Source: an uncultured Bacteroidales bacterium (GTDB lineage Bacteria > Bacteroidota > Bacteroidia > Bacteroidales > FEN-979). From it: DNA of 64,000 nt. The notes below the pieces were generated by a model, which ran no database searches, was not told the DNA's origin, and saw only the letters and a program-made list of their open reading frames with translations. The DNA lies in assembly GCA_903945175.1 (NCBI GenBank), contig CAJAUM010000113.1, forward strand, positions 1 to 64,000. Direction: 5' to 3'. Positions within the stretch are counted from its first letter, which is position 1, and every line of letters begins with the position of its first letter. Both the position numbers and the translations under genes were made by a program. Of the stretch, positions 10,901 to 19,787 are shown in pieces.

Positions 10901-10968
10901 AGTGGGAATTTGTAGTTTGCAGGAATCCGGCAATGCTTAAATCTGAACTTGAACAATTCTATAAATGA
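7921..10968 (+). CDS. Type III restriction enzyme subunit (Res-like SF2 helicase with C-terminal nuclease domain)
   Basis: [14 protein letters not shown] (Walker A), [53 protein letters not shown], and a C-terminal [21 protein letters not shown] nuclease-like motif. ATG at 7921. Confidence 0.9.
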   Translation: [1015 protein letters not shown]

Positions 10969-10971
10969 GAA

Positions 10972-11013
10972 ACGCTCCTTGCGGAGCGTCGGACCAAAGA
11001 TGCTATCTTTGGT
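10972..11013. other. Two adjacent inverted repeats between Res-like and NYN genes
   Basis: ACGCTCC-TTGC-GGAGCGT (10972-10989) and ACCAAAGAT-GCT-ATCTTTGGT (10993-11013); neither has a following T-tract. Confidence 0.6.
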
Positions 11014-11045
11014 GATGTTTTAGTAATGCAAATATAATAATAATT

Positions 11046-11681
11046 ATGCCTGAAACAAGTATTCTTAAAAAAAAAGAACGGATTATTGTTTATGTTGATG
11101 GTTTCAATCTATATTTTGGCATTAAGGATGCCGGTTTAGACAACTGTAAGTGGCTTGATCTTAACAAACTTGTAAATAATTTACTCAAACCAACACAGGA
11201 GTTAGTGCTTATAAAATATTTTACTAGTAGGGTAAACAATAATCCGGATAAACAAAAACGGCAAACCACCTATATTGAAGCTATTGAAACAACTGGAATT
11301 AAAGTCTTTTATGGCCATTTTCAATCCGCGTCTATAGATTGCAAGCGTTGTGGAGATATTTGGCCTACTTACAATGAAAAAATGACAGATGTTAATATAG
11401 CCACCCAAATGATCATTGATGCTTACCAGGATAGATATGATATGGCAATGTTGATTTCCGGAGATAGTGATCTGGTGCCCCCGATAAAAGCAATTCATGA
11501 GTGCTTCTCTCGAAAAAGAACATTTGTGGCTTTCCCACCCAAAAGGTACAATTCTTCTGTTGCAATGGTTGCAAAAGGGTCCTTGATAATTGGCCGGAAA
11601 AAACTTATCGATAGCTGTTTCCCTGAAGAAGTTTTTAAGAAAGATGGATTTGTACTGAGAAAACCAAAGGAGTGGTTGTGA
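11046..11681 (+). CDS. NYN domain protein (LabA/DUF88, PIN-like ribonuclease family)
   Basis: IVYVDGFNLYFGIKD N-terminal motif, DVNIATQMIIDAYQDRYDMAMLISGDSDLVPPIKAI, and a CKRCG motif. Confidence 0.85.
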   Translation: MPETSILKKKERIIVYVDGFNLYFGIKDAGLDNCKWLDLNKLVNNLLKPTQELVLIKYFTSRVNNNPDKQKRQTTYIEAIETTGIKVFYGHFQSASIDCKRCGDIWPTYNEKMTDVNIATQMIIDAYQDRYDMAMLISGDSDLVPPIKAIHECFSRKRTFVAFPPKRYNSSVAMVAKGSLIIGRKKLIDSCFPEEVFKKDGFVLRKPKEWL

Positions 11682-11707
11682 TTCAAAAATTATCAAGAGT
11701 TTTATAT

Positions 11708-12796
11708 ATGGATGAGCTTAGAAAAAATGAGTTGCAATTTTCAAGTAAATTACAACGCCTGATATACCATAAAAAAGAAACGCAGGTATTGAAATTACTT
11801 GAAACTGCCATTCAATTTGATGGCGGATTATTCGCGGATGATGATGCGTTTTTTGAATCACGGCGTGTAGCATGGTTGTTAAGGATTAATTTACTGCGAA
11901 AATGGGGCCGTTTCAGTGAAGCACTTGCTTGGACCTGCCTCGAATGTGAATTAAATCCAGGCAATGTGTCTGCAATAGCGCTTAAGGAGCAATTAAAAAA
12001 ACAGTTGAATTTTAATAGGAAGTCAAAAATATTAAAAGAATCAAAGAAATCTGATTCAGGGTGGCCGGGCGTTGCAGGTATGTACGAACTTAAAGCAATG
12101 TTTGAAAGGGATATCATCCTCCCACTTTACGAACCGGAAATTTATCAGAAATATAAGGTTCCTTTGCCAAATGGAGTATTATTATATGGTCCACCAGGTT
12201 GCGGAAAAACCTTTATTGCACGTAAACTTGCTGAAAGACTAAAGTATTCTTTTTATGAAGTTAAACCATCTGATATAGCCAGTATATATATCCACGGCAC
12301 TCAGGGCAAAATTAAGGAGATATTTACTGAAGCAGAAAAATCTGCTCCAAGTATGATCTTTTTTGATGAGCTTGAGGCTTTGGTTCCCAATAGAAGCGGT
12401 GAAAGTCTGAATCACAGCTATAGTTCAGAAGTCAATGAATTCCTTGTACAGCTAAATGAATGTGCAAAAAAGAAAATTCTTGTTGTCGGGGCAACAAATT
12501 TACCTGAAAAGATCGATCCGGCAATTCTTCGACCCGGTCGCATCGATAAAAAAATATTGGTCAGTCCACCTGATTTTGAAGCACGTGCAGAAGCATTCAA
12601 ACTATTCTTAAAAGACAGGCCACTCGATACGATTGATTATACACTCCTTGTTGAAGAGTCTGAAAACAAGACATATGCGGAAATTGAATTTATCGTTAAT
12701 GAAGCTGCCAGAAGCGCTCTTCATGATAAGGTTAAAATCTCCACAGCATGTTTATACAAAGCAATTCACGATAATCCATTTTCCTCCAAGAGGTAA
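11708..12796 (+). CDS. AAA+ ATPase (FtsH/Cdc48-like AAA domain) with N-terminal helical region
   Basis: GVLLYGPPGCGKTF (Walker A), MIFFDELEAL (Walker B), VVGATNLPEKIDPAILRPGRIDK (sensor/SRH). First ATG is at 11708; the ORF track starts at a GTG at 11672. Confidence 0.85.
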   Translation: MDELRKNELQFSSKLQRLIYHKKETQVLKLLETAIQFDGGLFADDDAFFESRRVAWLLRINLLRKWGRFSEALAWTCLECELNPGNVSAIALKEQLKKQLNFNRKSKILKESKKSDSGWPGVAGMYELKAMFERDIILPLYEPEIYQKYKVPLPNGVLLYGPPGCGKTFIARKLAERLKYSFYEVKPSDIASIYIHGTQGKIKEIFTEAEKSAPSMIFFDELEALVPNRSGESLNHSYSSEVNEFLVQLNECAKKKILVVGATNLPEKIDPAILRPGRIDKKILVSPPDFEARAEAFKLFLKDRPLDTIDYTLLVEESENKTYAEIEFIVNEAARSALHDKVKISTACLYKAIHDNPFSSKR

Positions 12797-12945
12797 AATC
12801 ATCTTCATCATCTTTTGTTGGGATTCAACTTTCCGAAGAAAATAAAAATTGGCAAATCAGGGGTTTGTTTTCTGATTTTTTTCTTTTTCCATAAGTTCAA
12901 TTGTAATTATTTTTGTAGGCGTATTTGTAGGCGTATTCATAAAAA

Positions 12946-12972
12946 AAGGCCTCCATGATTTATGGAAGCCTT
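12946..12972 (-). terminator. Rho-independent terminator downstream of tRNA-Arg
   Basis: On the minus strand: AAGGCTTCCAT-AAATC-ATGGAGGCCTT followed by a T-run. The 11-bp stem has one G-T pair. Confidence 0.8.
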
Positions 12973-12983
12973 AATTTTACTGG

Positions 12984-13057
12984 TGATCCCGGCGCGATTC
13001 GAACGCGCGACCCACAGCTTAGAAGGCTGTTGCTCTATCCAACTGAGCTACGGGACC
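12984..13057 (-). tRNA. tRNA-Arg(TCT)
   Basis: Reverse complement GGTCCCGTAGCTCAGTTGGATAGAGCAACAGCCTTCTAAGCTGTGGGTCGCGCGTTCGAATCGCGCCGGGATCA folds as a cloverleaf with anticodon TCT. Confidence 0.95.
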
Positions 13058-13166
13058 CCAATTGGACTGCAAAAGTAACAAATATTAAGTTTTGAACAAA
13101 TGATCCGGGCTTTCAGGAGAAATCTTAATTTTGTAAAACACTTTTTTGCTTTAAAAACGCTCACCT

Positions 13167-13709
13167 ATGCGGATATTACATGACAATGTCATCGGTCTTG
13201 TCATCGATTTTCAGGAACGAATTTTTCCCGCAATCTGGGAACATGAAAAGCTGACCAGAAATGTTCCTTTGCTAATTGAAGGATTAAAGGCGCTTGGAGT
13301 CCCGTTCATGGTGACAGAACAATATGTCAAGGGCCTTGGTCCGACCATTCCTGCAATAGCTGATACACTCAAGGGAATTGAACGGATTGAAAAGGCCTCC
13401 TTTAGCTGTTGTGACGAACCCAGGTTCATGATGGAACTGGCCTCTTCAGGACGGGATCATGTGATCATTGCCGGCATCGAAAGCCATGTGTGTGTTCTTC
13501 AAACGGTGATCGATCTGCAGCACAACGGATACCATCCCATCGTGGTTGAGGATTGCATATCCTCCCGCAGGGAAAATGATAAAAAGATTGCAATTGAACG
13601 CATGCAACACGAAGGAGTGATAATCACAACCTATGAAGCGATACTGTTCGAACTGCTCAGGTTCTCCGGTGGTGATACCTTTAAAGCCATTTCAAGGCTG
13701 GTGAAGTAA
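13167..13709 (+). CDS. Isochorismatase-family cysteine hydrolase
   Basis: VIDFQERIFPAI, VTEQYVKGLGPT, VIIAGIESHVCVLQTVIDL: catalytic Asp and Cys motifs of the family. Confidence 0.85.
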   Translation: MRILHDNVIGLVIDFQERIFPAIWEHEKLTRNVPLLIEGLKALGVPFMVTEQYVKGLGPTIPAIADTLKGIERIEKASFSCCDEPRFMMELASSGRDHVIIAGIESHVCVLQTVIDLQHNGYHPIVVEDCISSRRENDKKIAIERMQHEGVIITTYEAILFELLRFSGGDTFKAISRLVK

Positions 13710-13717
13710 AGCTTTGG

Positions 13718-13794
13718 CGAGTGACGAATGACGAGTGACGAGTGACGAATGACGAGTGACGAGTGACGAATGACGAATGACAAGTGACGAATGA
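13718..13794 (+). repeat. Heptamer tandem array, 11 units (CGAGTGA/CGAATGA)
   Basis: Direct reading: CGAGTGA CGAATGA CGAGTGA CGAGTGA CGAATGA CGAGTGA CGAGTGA CGAATGA CGAATGA CAAGTGA CGAATGA. Confidence 0.98.
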
Positions 13795-13817
13795 GAATAA
13801 TTGTATTGGAGTTTTAA

Positions 13818-16424
13818 ATGACCACAGAAATACTACCTGATAGCAACGGAGATAACCCCGAACTCGAATCGGGAACATTACAGGAAACTGTTCATCTCTC
13901 TGAGATGTACCAGAATTGGTTCCTTGATTATGCTTCGTATGTCATCCTTGAACGGGCCGTGCCTGAGATTACCGATGGGTTAAAACCTGTGCAGCGGCGT
14001 ATCCTTCACGCCATGAAGGAGTTGGATGACGGCCGTTACAACAAGGTCGCCAACATCATCGGCCATACCATGAAGTATCATCCCCACGGGGATGCCTCTA
14101 TTGGTGATGCACTGGTACAATTGGGACAAAAGGATCTGCTGATCGATTGCCAGGGTAACTGGGGGAACATTCTCACGGGCGACAGTGCAGCGGCTCCCCG
14201 TTACATTGAGGCGCGTCCTTCGAAATTTGCCCATGAGGTTTTATTCAATACCAAAACGACTACGTGGCAGGCCTCCTACGATGGCCGAAACAAAGAGCCA
14301 ATTGCATTGCCTGCGAAATTTCCCCTCTTACTTGCCCAGGGCGTGGAGGGCATTGCCGTGGGTCTGGCCTCGAAAATCCTGCCTCATAATTTCAATGAAC
14401 TGATTGACGCTTCGATAAAAATTTTGCAGCAAAAGGAATTTGAACTCTTTCCCGATTTCCTCACGGGTGGAATGGTCGATGTGTCGCGCTACAACGACGG
14501 TTTGAGGGGCGGGAAGATCCGCCTTCGTGCAAAAATAATCCTGGAAGATAAAAAGACACTGGTCATCCGTGAAATACCATACGGCACCAACACCGGATCC
14601 ATCATCGATTCCATCCTCACGGCCAATGATAAAGGCAAGATTAAGATCCGAAAGATTGACGACAATACCTCTGCCGATGTCGAAATACTCATCCACCTTG
14701 CACCGGGTGTTTCACCTGATACCACGATGGACGCGCTCTATGCCTTCACGGAATGCGAAGTGTCCATTTCTCCCAACGCCTGTGTGATTGAAAACGGAAA
14801 GCCGCGTTTCATGGGAGTCTCCGAAATTCTGAAGGTGAATACACAACGCACCCTCGATCTGCTGAAACTGGAACTCGATATCCGCAGACAGGAGCTATTG
14901 GATCAGCTTCATTATAATTCCTTAGAGAAGATATTCATCGAAAATGAGGTGTATGAAGGGATCAAAAAGTGCAAGACGACCGAGGAGATTGATGCAGCCA
15001 TTTTCAGGGGTTTGAAACCCTTTGCAAAGCAGATCATCCGGCCTTTATCAGATGAGGATGTTCACCGGTTGCGCAAAATACCCATTGAACGGATTTCCCG
15101 ATACAATGCATCCAGAGCAGATGAGGTGATGGACACCATCAGGGTGGAGATGGAAGAGGTGGATAATCATCTGGCTCATCTCATCGAGTATGCCATCGAA
15201 TATTTCAGACAGATCCGGAAAAAATTTGGCAAGAACCGCGACCGGCGAACCGAAATGAGGAGCTTTGATAACATCGAAGCAGCCAAGGTGGCAGCAGCCA
15301 ACGAAAAGCTTTTTGTGAACCGCGAAGAGGGCTTTGCAGGAACCAGTCTGAAAAAGGATGAGTTCGTTTGCGATTGTTCCGATATTGACGACATCATCGT
15401 ATTTCGTGATGACGGTACATTCATCGTGGTGAAGGTAGCCGATAAAATGTTCGTTGGCCAGAACATCATCCATATCGCCGTCTTTAATAAGAATGACAAC
15501 AGGACGGTTTATAACCTGATCTACCGTGACGGGAAAAACGGGAAGATTATGGTAAAACGGTTCAGCGTGCTCGGGGTAACCCGCGATAAAGAGTATGCTG
15601 TTACAAAGGGAACACCGGGTTCCAAGGTGTTATATTTCACGGCCAATCCGAATGGGGAGGCCGAAGTGGTGCGGGTTGAACTCAAGCCAAAACCGCGTCT
15701 CAAGAAGAATTCATTTGATTTTAATTTTGCTGAAATCGCCATCAAAGGACGCAGTTCCATGGGCAACACACTCTCCAAATTTGCGGTCAGGAAAATTGAA
15801 CAGCGTCAGGAGGGAATCTCCACACTGGGTTCGCTCAACATCTGGTATGATGAAACCGTACAGCGGCTGAATACCGATGACCGGGGCATGTTACTGGGAG
15901 CTTTTTCAGGGGCCGACCGGATAATAACATTCATGCAGTCAGGTTATTATCGTATTACATCCTTCGATCTGTCCACACATTTTGATGAGGAGATGATGCG
16001 TATTGAGAAGTATGACCCTGACAGGGTGTATACAGCGGTTTATCAGGAAAATCAAACGAAGCAATACTATATCAAGCGATTTAAAGCTGACCTGACAGAA
16101 AAAAAGGTTGAATTTGTGGAAAACCAGGATCGGCTTATTCTTTTTTCCTCTGATATCTATCCAAGGATGGTGCTTTTCTTTGATATGAAATTAAAGTTCA
16201 AAGGAGAGGATCAGGAGGAGATTGCCGTTCATGAGTTTATCGGTGTCAAGGGATATAAAGCGAAAGGGAAACGACTGTCGGTTCACACGCTGAAAAAACT
16301 TACCTGGCTTGAGCCCATGGTTATTGAACCTATCCCATCCCAGGATGAAGTTTTGCCATCCATGGAGACACCGAAGGAGGGGACGGAACCCGGTGGTATT
16401 ATTCAGATGAAACTGCCTTTGTAG
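13818..16424 (+). CDS. parC: DNA topoisomerase IV subunit A-like (ParC type)
   Basis: YASYVILERAVPEITDGLKPVQRRILHAM, HPHGDASIGDALVQLGQ, GNWGNILTGDSAAAPRYIEARPS; no GyrA-box seen in the C-terminal domain. Confidence 0.88.
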   Translation: MTTEILPDSNGDNPELESGTLQETVHLSEMYQNWFLDYASYVILERAVPEITDGLKPVQRRILHAMKELDDGRYNKVANIIGHTMKYHPHGDASIGDALVQLGQKDLLIDCQGNWGNILTGDSAAAPRYIEARPSKFAHEVLFNTKTTTWQASYDGRNKEPIALPAKFPLLLAQGVEGIAVGLASKILPHNFNELIDASIKILQQKEFELFPDFLTGGMVDVSRYNDGLRGGKIRLRAKIILEDKKTLVIREIPYGTNTGSIIDSILTANDKGKIKIRKIDDNTSADVEILIHLAPGVSPDTTMDALYAFTECEVSISPNACVIENGKPRFMGVSEILKVNTQRTLDLLKLELDIRRQELLDQLHYNSLEKIFIENEVYEGIKKCKTTEEIDAAIFRGLKPFAKQIIRPLSDEDVHRLRKIPIERISRYNASRADEVMDTIRVEMEEVDNHLAHLIEYAIEYFRQIRKKFGKNRDRRTEMRSFDNIEAAKVAAANEKLFVNREEGFAGTSLKKDEFVCDCSDIDDIIVFRDDGTFIVVKVADKMFVGQNIIHIAVFNKNDNRTVYNLIYRDGKNGKIMVKRFSVLGVTRDKEYAVTKGTPGSKVLYFTANPNGEAEVVRVELKPKPRLKKNSFDFNFAEIAIKGRSSMGNTLSKFAVRKIEQRQEGISTLGSLNIWYDETVQRLNTDDRGMLLGAFSGADRIITFMQSGYYRITSFDLSTHFDEEMMRIEKYDPDRVYTAVYQENQTKQYYIKRFKADLTEKKVEFVENQDRLILFSSDIYPRMVLFFDMKLKFKGEDQEEIAVHEFIGVKGYKAKGKRLSVHTLKKLTWLEPMVIEPIPSQDEVLPSMETPKEGTEPGGIIQMKLPL

Positions 16425-16509
16425 TGTAGCAATACATCCATTGAAGGGCAACCCTGAAAAAGTGAAATTTTTGATAATAAATTACGCGCATATCAGATTG
16501 GAGGAATAA

Positions 16510-17715
16510 ATGAAGGACGAAAAGGTTCTGAAAATTTCGGAAGAGGTCAGCTGGATTGGGGTGTTTGATTGGGATATCGTAACTTTTGATGTGGTGATGG
16601 AAACGAAATATGGCACCACCTACAACTCCTATTTCATCAATGCCGAAAAAAAGACGGTGGTTGAAACCGTAAAAGAAAAATTCTGGGACACCTATTTTGC
16701 AAAACTCAAAACGCTGACGGACCCTGCTGAGATTGAATATATCATCGTAAATCACACGGAACCAGACCACTCAGGTTGTGTGGCCCGGTTGCTTGAGGTT
16801 GCACCCCGCGCCAAGGTAGTCGGAAGCGGCAATGCAATCAGGTATCTCAAAGACCTTCTGGGATTCGATTTTCCGCACATGGTTGTCAAGGATGGGCAAA
16901 CACTCGATCTGGGCAATAAAACACTTCAGTTTATTGCGGCTGCAAATCTTCACTGGCCCGATTCGATCATGACCTACCTTAGGGAAGATAAGATATTGTT
17001 TACGTGTGATATTTTTGGTGCACACTATTGCAACGAGGGAGTTTTCGATGATGCAGTCGGTGATTTTGATGATGCCTTCCGTTACTATTTCAATGTGATC
17101 ATGAAGCCATACAGCAAGTTTATGCTGCAGGCCATCGAGCGTATCCGGCCACTGGATATTGCCGTCATTTGTACCGGACATGGTGCAGTGCTCAGGAAAA
17201 ACTGGAAAAAATATGTCGATCTTTCTGAACAGTATGCCCTTGACACACTGAAGGATCAAAAGCCTAACCGTGTTTTTATGGGTTATGTGTCTGCCTACAG
17301 GAATACCGGGATCATTGCCGGTATGATCGCAGATGGGATAAAAACGGCGGGCGATGTTGAAGTTGATCTGTGTGATATTGAGCATATGGATTTGGAAACG
17401 ATCGAGCAAAAACTTATCCATGCATCCGCCATCGTGTTGGGATGTCCTACATTCAGCCAAAATATACTGCTTCCGATTTACCAGGTTTTTGCACTTATAA
17501 ATCCGATTCGTGACCGCAATAAACTGGCTGCAGCCTTCGGCTCGTATGGATGGAGTGGGGAGGGAGGAAAGATCATGGTCTCCGCCATGCGCAATTTGAA
17601 ACTGAATGTAATGGATGAGGGATTGATGATTAAATTTACTCCCCACAGCAAGGTGAAGGATAAATGCATCGAATACGGTCATCAGTTTGGGATGAAACTT
17701 TTGAAGGGTAGCTGA
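16510..17715 (+). CDS. FprA-family A-type flavoprotein (flavodiiron protein)
   Basis: [13 protein letters not shown] diiron-site motif in a metallo-beta-lactamase domain, followed by a flavodoxin domain ([24 protein letters not shown]). Confidence 0.9.
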   Translation: MKDEKVLKISEEVSWIGVFDWDIVTFDVVMETKYGTTYNSYFINAEKKTVVETVKEKFWDTYFAKLKTLTDPAEIEYIIVNHTEPDHSGCVARLLEVAPRAKVVGSGNAIRYLKDLLGFDFPHMVVKDGQTLDLGNKTLQFIAAANLHWPDSIMTYLREDKILFTCDIFGAHYCNEGVFDDAVGDFDDAFRYYFNVIMKPYSKFMLQAIERIRPLDIAVICTGHGAVLRKNWKKYVDLSEQYALDTLKDQKPNRVFMGYVSAYRNTGIIAGMIADGIKTAGDVEVDLCDIEHMDLETIEQKLIHASAIVLGCPTFSQNILLPIYQVFALINPIRDRNKLAAAFGSYGWSGEGGKIMVSAMRNLKLNVMDEGLMIKFTPHSKVKDKCIEYGHQFGMKLLKGS

Positions 17716-17784
17716 AGTGAATGATAACAATACTAAATTTGTTATTTCAAAGTTATTATTGAGACCAAAAATTTAGACCCCATC

Positions 17785-18633
17785 GTGAGATTCAGAGTTC
17801 AACCATTTCTCTTTGTTCTGGTCGCTTTTTTAGCCTTTTCTGGCTTGCAATCCTGCCTGCCAGAACGTAAAATTGCCGATAATTTTATTCAAACTAAAAA
17901 TGTCCTGAATCTGCTGGTAAATCCCCCTGATTTAGTCTATAAATATAACCACAAAGGTGAACTGATCGAAGGATTCGACTCTTTATCCGAAACCCGGCAG
18001 GATTCTGCGCTGTGGGCTACCAGCAAATATGTTCAGCACCTGAACGACAGTATTTTGCTGGAGTCTTATATGAACAGATTCATTGGGGAACTCCGTGAAC
18101 TGGGGTTTAATGTGTATCTCTCCAATGCCATCGATTCGTTTTTGACCCGGGGCCCCCAGTCTTATGTATTGGATATTTCTCAGATTCAGGTTGATGAATA
18201 TTTGTATCCACTGCTCGACGAGGAGGATTACATGGATTCAACTTTTTACAAAAAATTCAACCTCAATGCCGTTGATTTCAGCTGCTGGTTTGAGCTCAGC
18301 AAGGCCAACACGGAGAATGCAAAAAAAATGTTGCTGTATTCGTCGAGTACCTCCTACGATTCGTTCGATGGCCGGTTTTTCAATGATCCGTTTACAGGTG
18401 CAGTACGCTATAAATATACCATCGACTCCCTCTACACCAAGGATGTATATGAAATGGCCATCTATCTTGGTAAAAAGCATGCAGGCTATTTGTATGATTA
18501 CTTTATGAATCAGTACATCGCCAAACATCTTCCTGAAGGTATGAAAATGATGGATTATTATCACTACAACCGCAACAGAAAATCCTTCTCACCTGCATAC
18601 GATGACCGATTCGACTTCCTTGGAACGAAGTGA
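17785..18633 (+). CDS. Hypothetical lipoprotein
   Basis: Lipobox-like LAFSGLQSC after a hydrophobic N-terminus. Confidence 0.6.
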   Translation: MRFRVQPFLFVLVAFLAFSGLQSCLPERKIADNFIQTKNVLNLLVNPPDLVYKYNHKGELIEGFDSLSETRQDSALWATSKYVQHLNDSILLESYMNRFIGELRELGFNVYLSNAIDSFLTRGPQSYVLDISQIQVDEYLYPLLDEEDYMDSTFYKKFNLNAVDFSCWFELSKANTENAKKMLLYSSSTSYDSFDGRFFNDPFTGAVRYKYTIDSLYTKDVYEMAIYLGKKHAGYLYDYFMNQYIAKHLPEGMKMMDYYHYNRNRKSFSPAYDDRFDFLGTK

Positions 18634-18662
18634 CATCGTGACACGTGACGCGTGACGCGTGA
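18634..18662 (+). repeat. Short heptamer array (CACGTGA/CGCGTGA)
   Basis: CATCGTGA CACGTGA CGCGTGA CGCGTGA between convergent genes. Confidence 0.85.
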
Positions 18663-18682
18663 CAAAAATCGTAAATCCTTGG

Positions 18683-19729
18683 TCACTTTGTAACTTGTTG
18701 CCTTGCATAGGGTATCGCCGATTGGCTTGCAAAATCTCCCTTCAGAAATTTGAAATATCCGGCAATGGCAATCATGGCGGCATTGTCTGTTGAATATTGC
18801 ATCGGTGGAATAAAGATGTTCCATCCCAGCGTGTCGCGTGCATTTTCAAGGGCTCTTCGCAGGCCGGAATTGGCCGAAACGCCCCCCGCAATGGCAACAT
18901 CGGGCCACGCGGATGCCTTACCGGCCAGGCGGGTCTGGTCCATGGCCATCTTCAGTTTCAACATAAGCATGTCGACAATGGTAGCCTGGATTGATGCACA
19001 GAGGTCATTTTTATTTTTCTCGATGAATTCAGGATCTTTTTTTAATTCATCGCGAAGAAAGTACAGAAAGGAAGTTTTTAATCCGCTGAAGCTGAAATCA
19101 AGCCCGGGAATCCGGGGCTTGGAAAAGATAAATCGTTTTGGATCGCCGGATTGTGCAAATTTATCGATCAGCGGGCCGCCGGGATAGGGGATGCCCATGA
19201 TCTTGGCTGCCTTATCAAAGGTTTCACCGGCAGCATCATCAATGGTCTGACCAATGACCTCCATGTCAAAATGGTCGCGGATCATGACAAATTGTGTATG
19301 TCCGCCTGAAACCGTCAAACAGAGAAAGGGAAACCTGGGAATGGGATTCGACCTGTCATTATTCCTGATAAAATGGCTCAGGATATGCGCTTGCAGATGG
19401 TCCACTTCAATGAGAGGGATGTTTAGCCCGAGCGAAAAGGCCTTGGCAAACGATATTCCGACAAGCAGCGATCCAAGCAGCCCCGGACCCCGTGTAAAAG
19501 CGATGGCAGAAAGCTGATTTTTGCCTATATTTGCCTTTTGTATGGCGGTTTCAATTACCGGGATTATGTTTTGCTGATGTGCACGCGAAGCCAGTTCAGG
19601 GACAACCCCCCCGAAGTTTTTATGAACATCCTGGCCGGCAGTGACATTTGAGAGGATAACGTCATCCATGATAACTGCCGCTGACGTATCATCACAGGAG
19701 GATTCAATACCGAGGATATAGGTTTGCAT
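18683..19729 (-). CDS. tsaD: tRNA N6-adenosine threonylcarbamoyltransferase
   Basis: MQTYILGIESSCDDTSAAV, VPELASRAHQQNI, TRGPGLLGSLLVG, AGGVSANSGLRRAL. Start placed at the Met before ILGIESSCDDTS. Confidence 0.95.
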   Translation of the reverse strand: MQTYILGIESSCDDTSAAVIMDDVILSNVTAGQDVHKNFGGVVPELASRAHQQNIIPVIETAIQKANIGKNQLSAIAFTRGPGLLGSLLVGISFAKAFSLGLNIPLIEVDHLQAHILSHFIRNNDRSNPIPRFPFLCLTVSGGHTQFVMIRDHFDMEVIGQTIDDAAGETFDKAAKIMGIPYPGGPLIDKFAQSGDPKRFIFSKPRIPGLDFSFSGLKTSFLYFLRDELKKDPEFIEKNKNDLCASIQATIVDMLMLKLKMAMDQTRLAGKASAWPDVAIAGGVSANSGLRRALENARDTLGWNIFIPPMQYSTDNAAMIAIAGYFKFLKGDFASQSAIPYARQQVTK

Positions 19730-19787
19730 AATTAAACGCGAAATTACCATAAAAACAGGCTCGAAAATACTGCTTTATTTTGTCACG

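Noticed and set aside
4958-10968. Idea that the RM genes could be phase-variable through a simple-sequence repeat
   Set aside because: No homopolymer or tandem tract long enough to support slippage was seen in the 5' parts of either gene.
13718-13794. Tandem array considered as a CRISPR array
   Set aside because: Units are 7 bp with no spacers and no cas genes are nearby; it is a simple heptamer repeat.
13681-13878. 65-aa minus-strand ORF with VTRHSSF repeats
   Set aside because: Produced by the stop-free complementary strand of the heptamer array; kept only as evidence for the strand asymmetry.
16771-17730. 319-aa minus-strand ORF opposite the flavodiiron gene
   Set aside because: The + strand frame has clear flavodiiron motifs; the antisense ORF has no recognisable domain and is likely a composition-driven shadow ORF.
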